Source of the DNA: CAYGLV01 sp964351025
GTDB lineage: Bacteria; Actinomycetota; Thermoleophilia; Gaiellales; Gaiellaceae
Length of the DNA: 14,423 nucleotides
Assembly (NCBI GenBank): GCA_964351025.1
Contig: CAYGLV010000060.1
Location: 1-14,423 of the forward strand
Direction of reading: 5' to 3'
The notes under the pieces: model-generated
The model's input: the letters and a program-made list of their open reading frames with translations, nothing else
Databases searched by the model: none
What the model was told of the DNA's origin: nothing
Shown: piece after piece, positions 6,690-13,345 of the stretch
Layout of the letters: the number at the start of each line of letters is the position of its first letter
How positions within the stretch are numbered: position 1 is the stretch's first letter
Program-made: the position numbers and the translations under genes

Positions 6690-8198
6690 ATGAGCGTCAC
6701 CGCAGTGCGGAGTCCCGCCGAGTTCGAGCAGCAGCTCTCCCGCTACCTCTTCGAGCGCTCGGAGGAGGTCCGCGCCGTCCGCGTCGGCGAGAAGGAGACC
6801 TCCGAGCAGGCCGCGATTGTGGCGCGCTACCGCGATCTCTTCTCGCGCGCCCAGCTTGGCGCGCTGCACGAGGCGGAGGCGAGCGCAGGCCCGGACGAGC
6901 GCGAGCGGCTCTTCCGCCTGCGCAAGACGTGCGAGGCGAGCATCGTCGCCGCCGAGCTGGCCGAGCGCGAGGACGCGCTGGAGAACGAGCTGCTCGCGGT
7001 GCGCGTGCCCTGGCGCGAGGAGGAGCTGCCGCTGCGCTCCGCGCAGGCGATGCTTGCCGTGCTGCCCGGCTACGGCGATCGTGACGAGCTGGGCGGTCTC
7101 CACAACGCTTTGTCGGCCGAGTTCAACGACGAGCGGAGCGCGCTGCTGAGCGCCGGTGAGGAGCTGGAGGCCGAGCTCTCCGGCGAGCCGGACCCGGTCG
7201 CCCGCGCCGATGCGGAGAAGGGCGTCTCCCTCCGCGAGCTCGAGCGGGCGCTGGTCGCCGCGCGCGAGGCTGCAACGCCCGTCTACGACCGGATGAGAGA
7301 GCGCTGGTTCGAGCAGCTGCTCGGCCCGGAGCGCGAGCCGGTGCCGACGTCGAACCACACGAGCTACCTGCGCCGCCTCTCGCCCCTCGAGGCGACGTAC
7401 ACGAAGGAGCGCGGAGTCCCCGTCGGCATGGCGACGCTCCAGGCCCTCGGCTTCGATCTGGAGCGCGAGCCGAACATCCGGCTCGACCTCGAGGACCGGC
7501 CGCAGAAGTCGCCGCGCGCCTGCGTGATCGCCTCCGACCCGCCGACCGTCGTCCACCTGATCACGCGCGCTCAGGGCGGGCTGCACGACTATCAGGCCTT
7601 CCTTCACGAGGCCGGCCACGCGCTCCACTACGCGGGGTGCGACCCGGCCCTGCCGTACACCTTCCGCAAGCTCAGCCGCGACCACGCGCTGACCGAGATC
7701 TACTCGTACATCCTCGAGGCGATCTCGCGCGAGCCGGCCTGGCACGCGCTCCACTTCGGGCTCTCCGACGAGCAGGCGGCCGAGAACGCCGAGGCGACGA
7801 CCTTCCTCGAGGCGCTCCTGTTCCGTCGCTACAGCGCGAAGCTCTCCTTCGAGCTCGGGTTCTGGTCGCGCTTCGCCGACGACGGCGGCACACCCGCGGG
7901 CTACTCCGACGGTCTCACCGCCGCAACGGGCATCTTCTACGCGCCCGAGAACTTCCTCTCCGACATGGACGCGGGCTTCTACTCCGCCGACTATCTCCGC
8001 GCCTGGATCCGCTCGGCGCAGCTCCGCGCCCATCTCCTCGCCGAGGTTGGGGAGGACTGGTGGCGCTCCCCCCGCACGGGCGAGATCCTACGTCTGCTCT
8101 TCCGCGAGGGGACGCGGCCGACGAGTGAGGAGATCGCCGGACGGCTCGGCTTCGACCCGCTCGACACCGCGCCGCTGCTCGAGGAGCTCGGCGTATGA
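6690..8198 (+). CDS. M3-like zinc oligopeptidase (putative)
   Basis: A 502-residue gluzincin-type metallopeptidase. The zinc site is HEAGH (H306, E307, H310) in FLHEAGHALHYAG. The third ligand is E336 in TEIYSYILE, which matches the spacing of VEAPSQMLE in thimet oligopeptidase-like M3 enzymes, where the ligand Glu follows the second His by about 25 residues. A later segment, DAGFYSADYLRAWI, corresponds to the Tyr-rich substrate-binding GGYxAgYY block of M3. The N-terminal 280 residues are highly charged and helical, as in oligoendopeptidase F-like proteins, but the whole is shorter than the usual 560-680. There is no signal peptide, so it is probably a cytosolic peptidase degrading short peptides. 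Its last four bases overlap the MaoC-type gene (ATGA). M32 is a less likely family assignment. Confidence 0.85.
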   Translation: MSVTAVRSPAEFEQQLSRYLFERSEEVRAVRVGEKETSEQAAIVARYRDLFSRAQLGALHEAEASAGPDERERLFRLRKTCEASIVAAELAEREDALENELLAVRVPWREEELPLRSAQAMLAVLPGYGDRDELGGLHNALSAEFNDERSALLSAGEELEAELSGEPDPVARADAEKGVSLRELERALVAAREAATPVYDRMRERWFEQLLGPEREPVPTSNHTSYLRRLSPLEATYTKERGVPVGMATLQALGFDLEREPNIRLDLEDRPQKSPRACVIASDPPTVVHLITRAQGGLHDYQAFLHEAGHALHYAGCDPALPYTFRKLSRDHALTEIYSYILEAISREPAWHALHFGLSDEQAAENAEATTFLEALLFRRYSAKLSFELGFWSRFADDGGTPAGYSDGLTAATGIFYAPENFLSDMDAGFYSADYLRAWIRSAQLRAHLLAEVGEDWWRSPRTGEILRLLFREGTRPTSEEIAGRLGFDPLDTAPLLEELGV

Positions 8199-8632
8199 GC
8201 GAGCTGACCGACCTGATCGGCACCGAGCTGGGGCCGACGCCGTGGGTCGAGGTGACGCAGGACCGCGTCAACCTGTTCGCCGAGGCGACGGGCGACCACC
8301 AGTGGATCCACGTCGACCTCGAGCAGGCGGCGGCCGGGCCGTTCGGGACGACGATCGCGCACGGGTTCCTCTCGCTCTCGCTGCTCGTGCCGTTCCTCGC
8401 CGAGGTGCTGCCGGCGCGTGAGGGCTTCGCGATGGGAATCAACTACGGCCTCAACAAGGTGCGTTTCATCTCGCCGCTGCCGGTCGGCAGCCGGATCCGC
8501 GCCCGCTTCACGGTGGAGTCGGCCGAGGAGGTCGCAGGCGGCGAGCAGCTGGCCTTCGCGGCCACGGTCGAACGCGAGGGCGCGGAGAAGCCCGTGTGCG
8601 TCGCCGAGTGGCTCGTCCGCTACGTCCGCTGA
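8195..8632 (+). CDS. MaoC-like (R)-specific enoyl-CoA hydratase
   Basis: A 145-residue single hot-dog domain protein of the MaoC dehydratase family, which hydrates trans-2-enoyl-CoA or related acyl thioesters. The hydratase-2 motif is clear: FAEATGDHQWIHVD contains the catalytic pair D34 and H39 with the family's five-residue spacing, and GTTIAHGFLSLSL follows as the conserved HG segment. The size and the motif position resemble PhaJ/NodN-type hydratases. It begins with an ATGA overlap with the preceding peptidase and in turn overlaps the PLP-enzyme gene by 37 bp, so the three genes are very likely one transcript. The natural acyl substrate is unknown, and the neighbours (a peptidase and an amino-acid lyase) do not point to polyhydroxyalkanoate synthesis. 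Confidence 0.92.
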   Translation: MSELTDLIGTELGPTPWVEVTQDRVNLFAEATGDHQWIHVDLEQAAAGPFGTTIAHGFLSLSLLVPFLAEVLPAREGFAMGINYGLNKVRFISPLPVGSRIRARFTVESAEEVAGGEQLAFAATVEREGAEKPVCVAEWLVRYVR

Positions 8633-9519
8633 CGTCGCTCGAGCCGGCACCGCCCGGGCTCGCGCCAGGGCGTGAGGTCTGGCTCAAGCGGGAGGACGTC
8701 CACGAGCTGGGCGCGTTCAAGTGGCGGGGCGCCCTACCGACGCTGGAGAGCTATCGGGCCGCCGGAGCGACGGAGGTCGTCACGGCTTCGACGGGGAACC
8801 ACGGCGCGGCGACTGCGTGGGCGGCCGCCCGGCTCGGCCTGAGCGCCGCCGTCTATGTCCCCGTGGGTGCAAGTGCGGCCAAGACGGCGCTGATCGAGGC
8901 CCAGGGGGCCGAGCTGCGGCGGATGGGCGCGGACCTGGACGAGGCGAAGGAGCTAGGGCAGGCATACGCGGCCGAGCGCGGGCTTCCGTTCTTCGAGGAC
9001 GGCGCGGAGCCCGCGCAGGTCGCCGGCTACCGCGCGATCGGCGAGGAGATCCTCGCGCAGGCGTCGGCGCCGCCCGCGTCCGTCGTCGTCCCCGTCGGGA
9101 ACGGCGCGCTGATCGCCGGCGTCGGCGAGGGCCTCGGCGGTCTCACGGAGGTCGTCGCCGTGGCTGCGCAGGAGGCACCGGTGATGGCGCTCTCGTACCA
9201 CCTCGGGCGCGCAGCCGAGTGTGACCGCTCGGCGACCTTCGCGGACGGCCTTGCGGTGCGCGTCGCGATCCCGTCCGCGGTCCAGCTCGTGAGCCGTGTG
9301 GCCGACCGCTTCCTGCTCGTCTCCGAGCGGGAGCTGGCGGAGGCGACGGCGGCGTACTTCCGAGCCGGGATCCGCGCCGAGGGAGCCGCTGCCGCCGCGC
9401 TTGCCGCGCTGCCGCGGCTGGACCCCGACGGCCCCGTCGTGCTCGTCGTCACCGGCCGCAACATCGACGAAACGCTCCTGCGGCGCACGCTCGTCGACCC
9501 CGCATCGTTCTCCGACTAG
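8596..9519 (+). CDS. Threonine/serine dehydratase-like PLP enzyme (fold-type II)
   Basis: A 307-residue PLP enzyme of the tryptophan-synthase-beta fold. It has the Schiff-base lysine in LGAFKWRGA (K42), the substrate loop TASTGNHGAATAWA and the usual C-terminal VTGRNID, all as in threonine ammonia-lyases. The phosphate-binding loop reads PVGNGALIAG rather than the common PVGGGGLIAG. There is no ACT regulatory domain, so a catabolic rather than isoleucine-biosynthetic type is likely, deaminating threonine or serine to the 2-oxo acid. Related activities (serine racemase, hydroxyaspartate or diaminopropionate lyase) cannot be excluded. GTG 8596 is chosen because GGAG (8584-8587) lies 8 nt upstream and because the N terminus PLTSLEPAP then aligns with the family. 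The gene overlaps the hydratase gene by 37 bp. Confidence 0.87.
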   Translation: MRRRVARPLRPLTSLEPAPPGLAPGREVWLKREDVHELGAFKWRGALPTLESYRAAGATEVVTASTGNHGAATAWAAARLGLSAAVYVPVGASAAKTALIEAQGAELRRMGADLDEAKELGQAYAAERGLPFFEDGAEPAQVAGYRAIGEEILAQASAPPASVVVPVGNGALIAGVGEGLGGLTEVVAVAAQEAPVMALSYHLGRAAECDRSATFADGLAVRVAIPSAVQLVSRVADRFLLVSERELAEATAAYFRAGIRAEGAAAAALAALPRLDPDGPVVLVVTGRNIDETLLRRTLVDPASFSD

Positions 9520-9522
9520 CGA

Positions 9523-9528
9523 TAGATT
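9523..9528 (+). promoter_or_regulatory. Putative -10 element of the oxidoreductase-isomerase pair
   Basis: TAGATT lies in the 15-bp gap after the PLP-enzyme stop and ends exactly 6 nt before ATG 9535. It gives a leaderless start for the two-gene sugar operon. No -35 box is apparent. Confidence 0.5.
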
Positions 9529-9534
9529 CGCCCC

Positions 9535-10674
9535 ATGAGCGAGCTCCGGGCGGCCGTCGTAGGTACGGGCTTCATGGGCGTCGTCCACGTCGAGGCCCTG
9601 CGCCGGCTCGGCGTCGAGGTCGTCGGCGTCGTCGGCTCGACCCCCGAGCGCGCGCGGGAGAAGCCGGGGCTGCCCGAGCCGTACCCGAGCTTCGAGGCGA
9701 TGCTCGCCGACGAGCGGGTCGACGTCGTCCACCTGACGACGCCGAATCACCTCCACTTCGACCAGGCGCGGGCCGCGCTCGAGGCGGGCAAGCACGTCGT
9801 CTGCGAGAAGCCGCTGGCGCTGGACTCCGGCGAGTCGGGCGCGCTCGTGAAACTCGCGGAGGAGAGCGGCCTCGTGCACTGCACGAACTACAACATGCGC
9901 TTCTACCCGCTCTGCTGGGAGGCGCGGGCGCGTGTCGCGCGCGGCGACCTCGGCACCGTCTGGAACGCGCACGGCTGCTACGTCCAGGACTGGCTCCTCT
10001 ACGGCACCGACTGGAACTGGCGCCTCGATCCTCTGCTCGGGGGCACGCTGCGCGCCGTCGCCGACATCGGCACGCACTGGCTCGACCTGACGAGCTTCGT
10101 CACGGGCCGGCGCGTGGCGTCGCTCTTCGCCGACCTCGCGACCGTCCACCCGGTGCGGCGCGTGCCGACCGGGCCGGTGGAGACCTTCTCGGACGGCGGC
10201 GACGACGTCGAACGCGTCGAGCGGGCAGTCGAGACGGAGGATCTCGCTCACGTGCTGATCCGCTACGACGACGGGACGCGCGGCTCGCTCGTCATCTCGC
10301 AGGTGAGCGCGGGGCGCAAGAACCGGATCTTCTTCGAGGTGGACGGCTCCGGGGGCTCGCTCGCGTGGAACGCGGAACGGCACGAGGAGCTCTGGCTCGG
10401 CCACCGCGACGCGCCGAACGAGATCCTGCTGCGCGACCCCTCGCTGATGGACGAGACGGCGCGCGGCTGCACCGACGTCCCCGGCGGACACGCCGAGGGG
10501 TATTCCGACACGTTCAAGATGCTTTACCGCGCCGTCTACCGCGCGGTCGCTGCCGGCGTCATGCCCGCCGAGCCCGACTTCCCGACCTTTGCGGACGGGC
10601 ACGAGCAGATCCTGAACTGCGAGGCGATCGCGGCGAGCGCGCGCGATGGCAGATGGGTGGAGGTAGCCCGATGA
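9535..10674 (+). CDS. Gfo/Idh/MocA family NAD(P)-dependent oxidoreductase
   Basis: A 379-residue sugar or polyol dehydrogenase-like enzyme. The N-terminal Rossmann domain has GTGFMG (G10, G12, G15) for NAD(P). The catalytic Lys lies in CEKPLAL (E90-K91-P92), and DIGTHWLDL (D176, H180) supplies the second family motif in the C-terminal alpha/beta domain, whose open-faced sheet contains RGSLVISQVSAGR. The substrate could be inositol, a hexose or a sugar acid, and the sequence does not decide this. It overlaps the following TIM-barrel isomerase by ATGA. This pairing is common in sugar and inositol catabolic operons, so the two proteins probably act in one pathway. No dedicated transporter or regulator is in view. 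Confidence 0.93.
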   Translation: MSELRAAVVGTGFMGVVHVEALRRLGVEVVGVVGSTPERAREKPGLPEPYPSFEAMLADERVDVVHLTTPNHLHFDQARAALEAGKHVVCEKPLALDSGESGALVKLAEESGLVHCTNYNMRFYPLCWEARARVARGDLGTVWNAHGCYVQDWLLYGTDWNWRLDPLLGGTLRAVADIGTHWLDLTSFVTGRRVASLFADLATVHPVRRVPTGPVETFSDGGDDVERVERAVETEDLAHVLIRYDDGTRGSLVISQVSAGRKNRIFFEVDGSGGSLAWNAERHEELWLGHRDAPNEILLRDPSLMDETARGCTDVPGGHAEGYSDTFKMLYRAVYRAVAAGVMPAEPDFPTFADGHEQILNCEAIAASARDGRWVEVAR

Positions 10675-11579
10675 AGCTCGGATTGCTGACCGCACCGTTC
10701 CCGGAGCTGACGCTCGACCAGGTGGCGGAGTGGTCGGCGGCCAACGGCTTCTCCATGCTTGAGGTCGCCTGCTGGCCCGCGGCCGGCGGGCAGAAGCGCC
10801 GCTACGCCGGCACCTGCCACATCGACGTGGACGCGCTCGACCCCGACGCCGTGCACGCGGTGCTCGACCGGCACGGGCTCAAGATCTCCTCGCTCGCGTA
10901 CTACCCGAACAACCTCCATCCCGACGACGCCCACCGCGAGGAGGCGAACGGCCACCTGCGCAAGGTGATCGACGCGGCAGCGGCGCTCGGCGTCCCGATC
11001 GTCGGCACCTTCGCCGGCAACGACCAGCACCGCACGTTCCCCGAGAACTTCGAGCGCTTCAAGGCAGTCTGGCCGCCACTTGTCGCCTACGCACGCGAGC
11101 GCGGCGTGAAGATCGCGATCGAGAACTGCCCGATGCTCTTCTCGTGGGACGAGTGGCCCGGGGGGCAGAACCTCGCCTGGTGCCCGGCGCACTGGGACGC
11201 GATGTTCGAGGCGATCCCCGACGAGGGCTTCGGCCTCAACCTCGACCCGTCGCACCTGGTCTGGCTGATGATCGACTACGAGCGGGTGGTCTACGACTAC
11301 GCCTCGCGGATCCTGCACGTGCACGCGAAGGACCTCGAGATCCGGCGCGACGGGCTGCACCGGCACGGGACGCTCTCGGCGGGGATGGGCTGGCAGGTGC
11401 CTCGGATCCCCGGCCTCGGCGAGGTGGACTGGGCCCGCTTCGTCGCGGCGCTCTACGCCGTCGGCTACGACTCCGTGATCTCGGTCGAGCACGAGGACCG
11501 GACGTTCGAGGGCAGCGAGGAGCTCGTGCAGCGGGGCTTCCTCGTGGCGCGGTCAACGCTCGCGCCGCTCATCGTCTAG
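10671..11579 (+). CDS. Sugar phosphate isomerase/epimerase (AP-endonuclease-2-type TIM barrel)
   Basis: A 302-residue xylose-isomerase-like TIM barrel. Likely divalent-metal ligands are E151 in IAIENCP, D192 in LNLDPSHL, H218 in HVHAKD and E273 in SVEHED, the order expected for the IolE/IolI/hydroxypyruvate-isomerase group. The N terminus MKLGLLTAPFPELTLDQVAEW is typical of sugar epimerases. The ATG overlaps the TGA of the oxidoreductase gene (ATGA), so translation is probably coupled. The likely role is isomerising or epimerising a keto sugar made or used by that oxidoreductase. It is not a DNA-repair endonuclease: it shares the fold with nfo in this window but lacks the full nine-ligand set. 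It is followed directly by the tandem-repeat array. Confidence 0.92.
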   Translation: MKLGLLTAPFPELTLDQVAEWSAANGFSMLEVACWPAAGGQKRRYAGTCHIDVDALDPDAVHAVLDRHGLKISSLAYYPNNLHPDDAHREEANGHLRKVIDAAAALGVPIVGTFAGNDQHRTFPENFERFKAVWPPLVAYARERGVKIAIENCPMLFSWDEWPGGQNLAWCPAHWDAMFEAIPDEGFGLNLDPSHLVWLMIDYERVVYDYASRILHVHAKDLEIRRDGLHRHGTLSAGMGWQVPRIPGLGEVDWARFVAALYAVGYDSVISVEHEDRTFEGSEELVQRGFLVARSTLAPLIV

Positions 11580-11606
11580 GTTCCGCCCGGGCATTTGTTA
11601 GAAGCC

Positions 11607-11848
11607 CCGTACCGGGTACGGTAAAGACCCCACGTACCGGGTACGGTGAAGATCACACGTACCGGGTACGGTGAAGATCACACGTNNNNNNNNNNNNNNN
11701 NNNNNNNNNNNNNNNNNNNNNNNNNNNNNNNNNNNNNNNNNNNNNNNNNNNNNNNNNNNNNNNNNNNNNNNNNNNNNNNNNNNNNCGGTGAAGATCACAC
11801 GTACCGGGTACGGTGAAGATCACACGTACCGGGTACGGTGAAGATCAC
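11607..11848. repeat. Tandem array of 25-bp dyad-containing repeats, interrupted by an assembly gap
   Basis: The 25-bp unit consists of ACGTACCGGGTACG plus GTGAAGATCAC, and each part is nearly self-complementary: CGTACC-G-GGTACG, and GTGA-AGA-TCAC. On the left are a degenerate first copy (11607-11631, four differences from the consensus), two exact copies (11632-11681) and four bases of the next. On the right are part of a copy (11786-11798) and two exact copies (11799-11848). Between them are exactly 100 Ns, so the true copy number is unknown. No spacers separate the units, so it is not a CRISPR array. Since 25 is not a multiple of three, a coding role is unlikely. It lies 27 bp after the isomerase stop and 53 bp before the DUF2237 start. 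Confidence 0.9.
11686..11785. other. Assembly gap of 100 Ns
   Basis: The run is exactly 100 Ns, the usual placeholder length for a gap of unknown size. The repeat phase does not continue across it (117 bp between equivalent positions, not a multiple of 25), which also says that the gap length is not real. Confidence 0.97.
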
Positions 11849-11854
11849 AGTGCC

Positions 11855-11895
11855 GGGGAGCCTGTCGGCGGTGATTCCCCTGTCGGCGTTAGGCT
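11855..11895 (+). promoter_or_regulatory. Putative promoter and operator-like repeats upstream of the DUF2237 gene
   Basis: TAGGCT (11890-11895) ends 6 nt before ATG 11902, as at the other leaderless starts. Just upstream the decamer CCTGTCGGCG occurs twice (11861-11870 and 11879-11888, period 18), covering roughly -41 to -14 relative to the start codon. GGGGA (11855-11859) and TCCCC (11876-11880) form a loose inverted repeat over the same stretch. The direct repeats could be regulator half-sites. The inverted repeat could also end transcription arriving through the array. Neither role is shown. Confidence 0.4.
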
Positions 11896-11901
11896 TCTGG
11901 G

Positions 11902-12288
11902 ATGAGCAGGGAGCCTGACGTGAACGTCGTCGGTGGTGAGCTGCTGCCGTGCTCGACCGAGCCGCTGACCGGATTCTTCCGGGACGGCTGCTGCTCGACC
12001 GGCCCGGAGGATGTCGGCAGCCACACGGTCTGCGCGGTGATGACCGAGGAGTTCCTCGAGTTCAGTCGTCTCGCCGGCAACGACCTCTCGACGCCGCGCC
12101 CGGAGTGGGGGTTCGAGGGGATTCGGCCGGGCGACCGCTGGTGCCTCTGCGCGTCGCGCTGGCTCGAGGCCTACGCGGCCGGGCAGGCGCCCGAGGTCGT
12201 GCTCGGCGCAACGCACGTCCGCGCGCTCGAGGTCGTCCCGATCGAGGCGCTGACGACCCACGCTGCCGCGCCCGATCTCGCCTCTTGA
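11902..12288 (+). CDS. DUF2237 family protein
   Basis: A 128-residue cytosolic protein that I recognise as the DUF2237 family, widespread in bacteria and without an established function. The hallmark blocks are NVVGGELLPCSTEPLTGF, then RDGCCSTGPEDVGSHTVCA, then GNDLSTPRP, then RPGDRWCLCASRW. Six cysteines (17, 30, 31, 44, 81, 83), including a vicinal CC and a CLC, suggest metal binding or redox chemistry; this is inference. Translation starts at ATG 11902, 6 nt after a TAGGCT box and with no Shine-Dalgarno site, so it is probably leaderless. The stop codon lies within the -35 box proposed for the next gene. The length and conserved blocks are complete, so the gene appears intact despite the repeat array and scaffold gap upstream. 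Confidence 0.92.
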   Translation: MSREPDVNVVGGELLPCSTEPLTGFFRDGCCSTGPEDVGSHTVCAVMTEEFLEFSRLAGNDLSTPRPEWGFEGIRPGDRWCLCASRWLEAYAAGQAPEVVLGATHVRALEVVPIEALTTHAAAPDLAS

Positions 12289-12345
12289 AACGTCGGCCGG
12301 ATTGCTCTACGCTCCGCGCGACGTAGGCAAAATCGATCAAGGGGG
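12285..12345 (+). promoter_or_regulatory. Promoter, short leader and ribosome binding site of the secreted metzincin-like gene
   Basis: This is the only well-formed sigma70-like promoter in the window: TTGAAA (12285-12290), a 17-bp spacer and TACGCT (12308-12313). The predicted start is near 12320, giving a leader of about 30 nt with a strong Shine-Dalgarno AGGGGG (12340-12345) 5 nt before the TTG start at 12351. The -35 box overlaps the DUF2237 stop codon. The arrangement contrasts with the leaderless genes nearby. Confidence 0.6.
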
Positions 12346-12350
12346 ATCTC

Positions 12351-13103
12351 TTGCGCAAGCTGTTCTCGGTGCTCGCCGTCGCGGCCGTCGTTGCCGTCGG
12401 CTGGGCAGGCACAGCGGCTGCGACCCATTCGTGGGGCAGCTACCACTGGGCTCGCACCGCGAACCCGTTCACCGTGCCGCTCGGTGACAACGTGACGAGC
12501 ACCGCGTCCTCGAACTGGGAGGGTGCGCTCGGCGAGGCATCCTTCGACTGGACGGCGTCGAGCGTTCTCAACTCGCCCGTCACGGCGGGCCAGGCCGGAA
12601 ACCCGAAGCGCTGCGCGGCCAAGAACGGCCGCATCGAGGTCTGCAATTCCAGGTACGGCCCGAACGGCTGGCTCGGCCTCGCGCAGATCTGGACGTCGGG
12701 CTCCCACATCGTCAAGGCCACCGCGAAGATGAACGACACGTACTTCGACGGCAGCCAGACGGCGTACGACTACGACGCCGAGCGCCACGTGATGTGCCAG
12801 GAGATCGGCCACGGCTACGGCCTCACCCATCAGGACGAGTCCGGCGCGGACCTCAACACGTGCATGGACTACTCGAGCGCTCTCGATAACCCGCACCCGA
12901 ACGCGCACGATTACGCGCAGCTCGAGACGATCTACAACAGCCACGTCGATGCGACGAGCACGGTCTCGTCGTCGCCCGCGACGAGCGGGGCCGTCATCCA
13001 CCGCAGCGACCGGATCCGCAGCTCGTACATCGTCGAGGATCTCGGCAACGGGCACCTGCTGCACACGTTCGTCACCTGGGCGCTCGAGCGCCCGAACCGC
13101 TAG
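12351..13103 (+). CDS. Secreted metzincin-like putative metalloprotease with QExxH motif
   Basis: A 250-residue exported protein. A Sec signal peptide is evident: RK near the N terminus, a hydrophobic core of about residues 4-19, and cleavage probably after TAAA (residue 24). The mature part holds CQEIGHGYGLTH, which matches the metzincin zinc motif HExxHxxGxxH except that the first His is Gln (Q150, E151, H154, G157, H160). NTCMDY (M172) could supply the Met-turn. Cysteines 88/98 and 149/171 could form disulphides. The Ser/Thr-rich stretch from 201 to 213 looks like a linker to a short C-terminal segment. The TTG start is supported by a strong Shine-Dalgarno site at 5-nt spacing. The protein may be an active protease using Gln as a ligand or an inactive relative. 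A palindromic terminator follows directly. Confidence 0.8.
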   Translation: MRKLFSVLAVAAVVAVGWAGTAAATHSWGSYHWARTANPFTVPLGDNVTSTASSNWEGALGEASFDWTASSVLNSPVTAGQAGNPKRCAAKNGRIEVCNSRYGPNGWLGLAQIWTSGSHIVKATAKMNDTYFDGSQTAYDYDAERHVMCQEIGHGYGLTHQDESGADLNTCMDYSSALDNPHPNAHDYAQLETIYNSHVDATSTVSSSPATSGAVIHRSDRIRSSYIVEDLGNGHLLHTFVTWALERPNR

Positions 13104-13156
13104 CTCGTCGGTATCGAGGAGGGGGTGCGCCGCGCGCGCGGCGCACCCCCGACGAG
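13104..13156 (+). terminator. Strong hairpin terminator made of a perfect 30-bp palindrome
   Basis: Bases 13121-13150 are a perfect palindrome, from GGGGGTGCGCCGCG to its exact complement. An outer arm pair, CTCGTCG (13104-13110) with CGACGAG (13150-13156), extends it. It starts at the base after the stop codon of the secreted protein gene. There is no T-tract, so a tail-less intrinsic terminator of the kind proposed in actinobacteria, or a 3'-end stabiliser, is most likely. Confidence 0.7.
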
Positions 13157-13345
13157 CGGACGGTGCGCGTCGGCCCCGCTGTGGGGGTGCAGGACCTGAT
13201 CCGCTGACCCTGGACGCGAACCTGGCTGCGTAGGCGGCCGGACGGCGGGTGGGCGCCGCTGCCTCTGCCCGAGGACTGGAACGTGGTCGCGGTCTGAGGG
13301 TCGGCAGGTGGCACGAGTCGCAGTCCGGCATCTAGGCTTGCTTCG
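13157..13345 (+). other. Intergenic stretch with a coding-like remnant and the -10 element of the aldo/keto reductase gene
   Basis: No intact gene is present. In one frame, two pieces ending in TGA (13205-13207 and 13295-13297) read as plausible protein, the second as RRRPDGGWAPLPLPEDWNVV and a few more residues. They may be the decayed 3' end of a lost gene, but this is weak. At the end, TAGGCT (13333-13338) finishes 7 nt before ATG 13346, a likely leaderless promoter. No -35 box is seen. Confidence 0.4.

Noticed and set aside
8953..10695. 580-codon open frame on the minus strand opposite the PLP enzyme and oxidoreductase genes
   Set aside because: It is antisense to two clear enzymes with full motif sets, its composition follows from the opposite-strand codons, and no domain is visible.
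10671..11579. A second endonuclease IV
   Set aside because: The protein shares the TIM-barrel superfamily but lacks the FHPGSH and GSNRDRH blocks, and it is coupled to a sugar-type oxidoreductase.
11598..11798. Repeat-containing open frame on the minus strand through the array
   Set aside because: It runs through the 100-N gap of unknown length, the 25-bp unit shifts frame at each copy, and the peptide is only a by-product of the repeat.
11607..11848. CRISPR array
   Set aside because: The units are contiguous with no unique spacers, the period is only 25 bp, and no cas gene is nearby.
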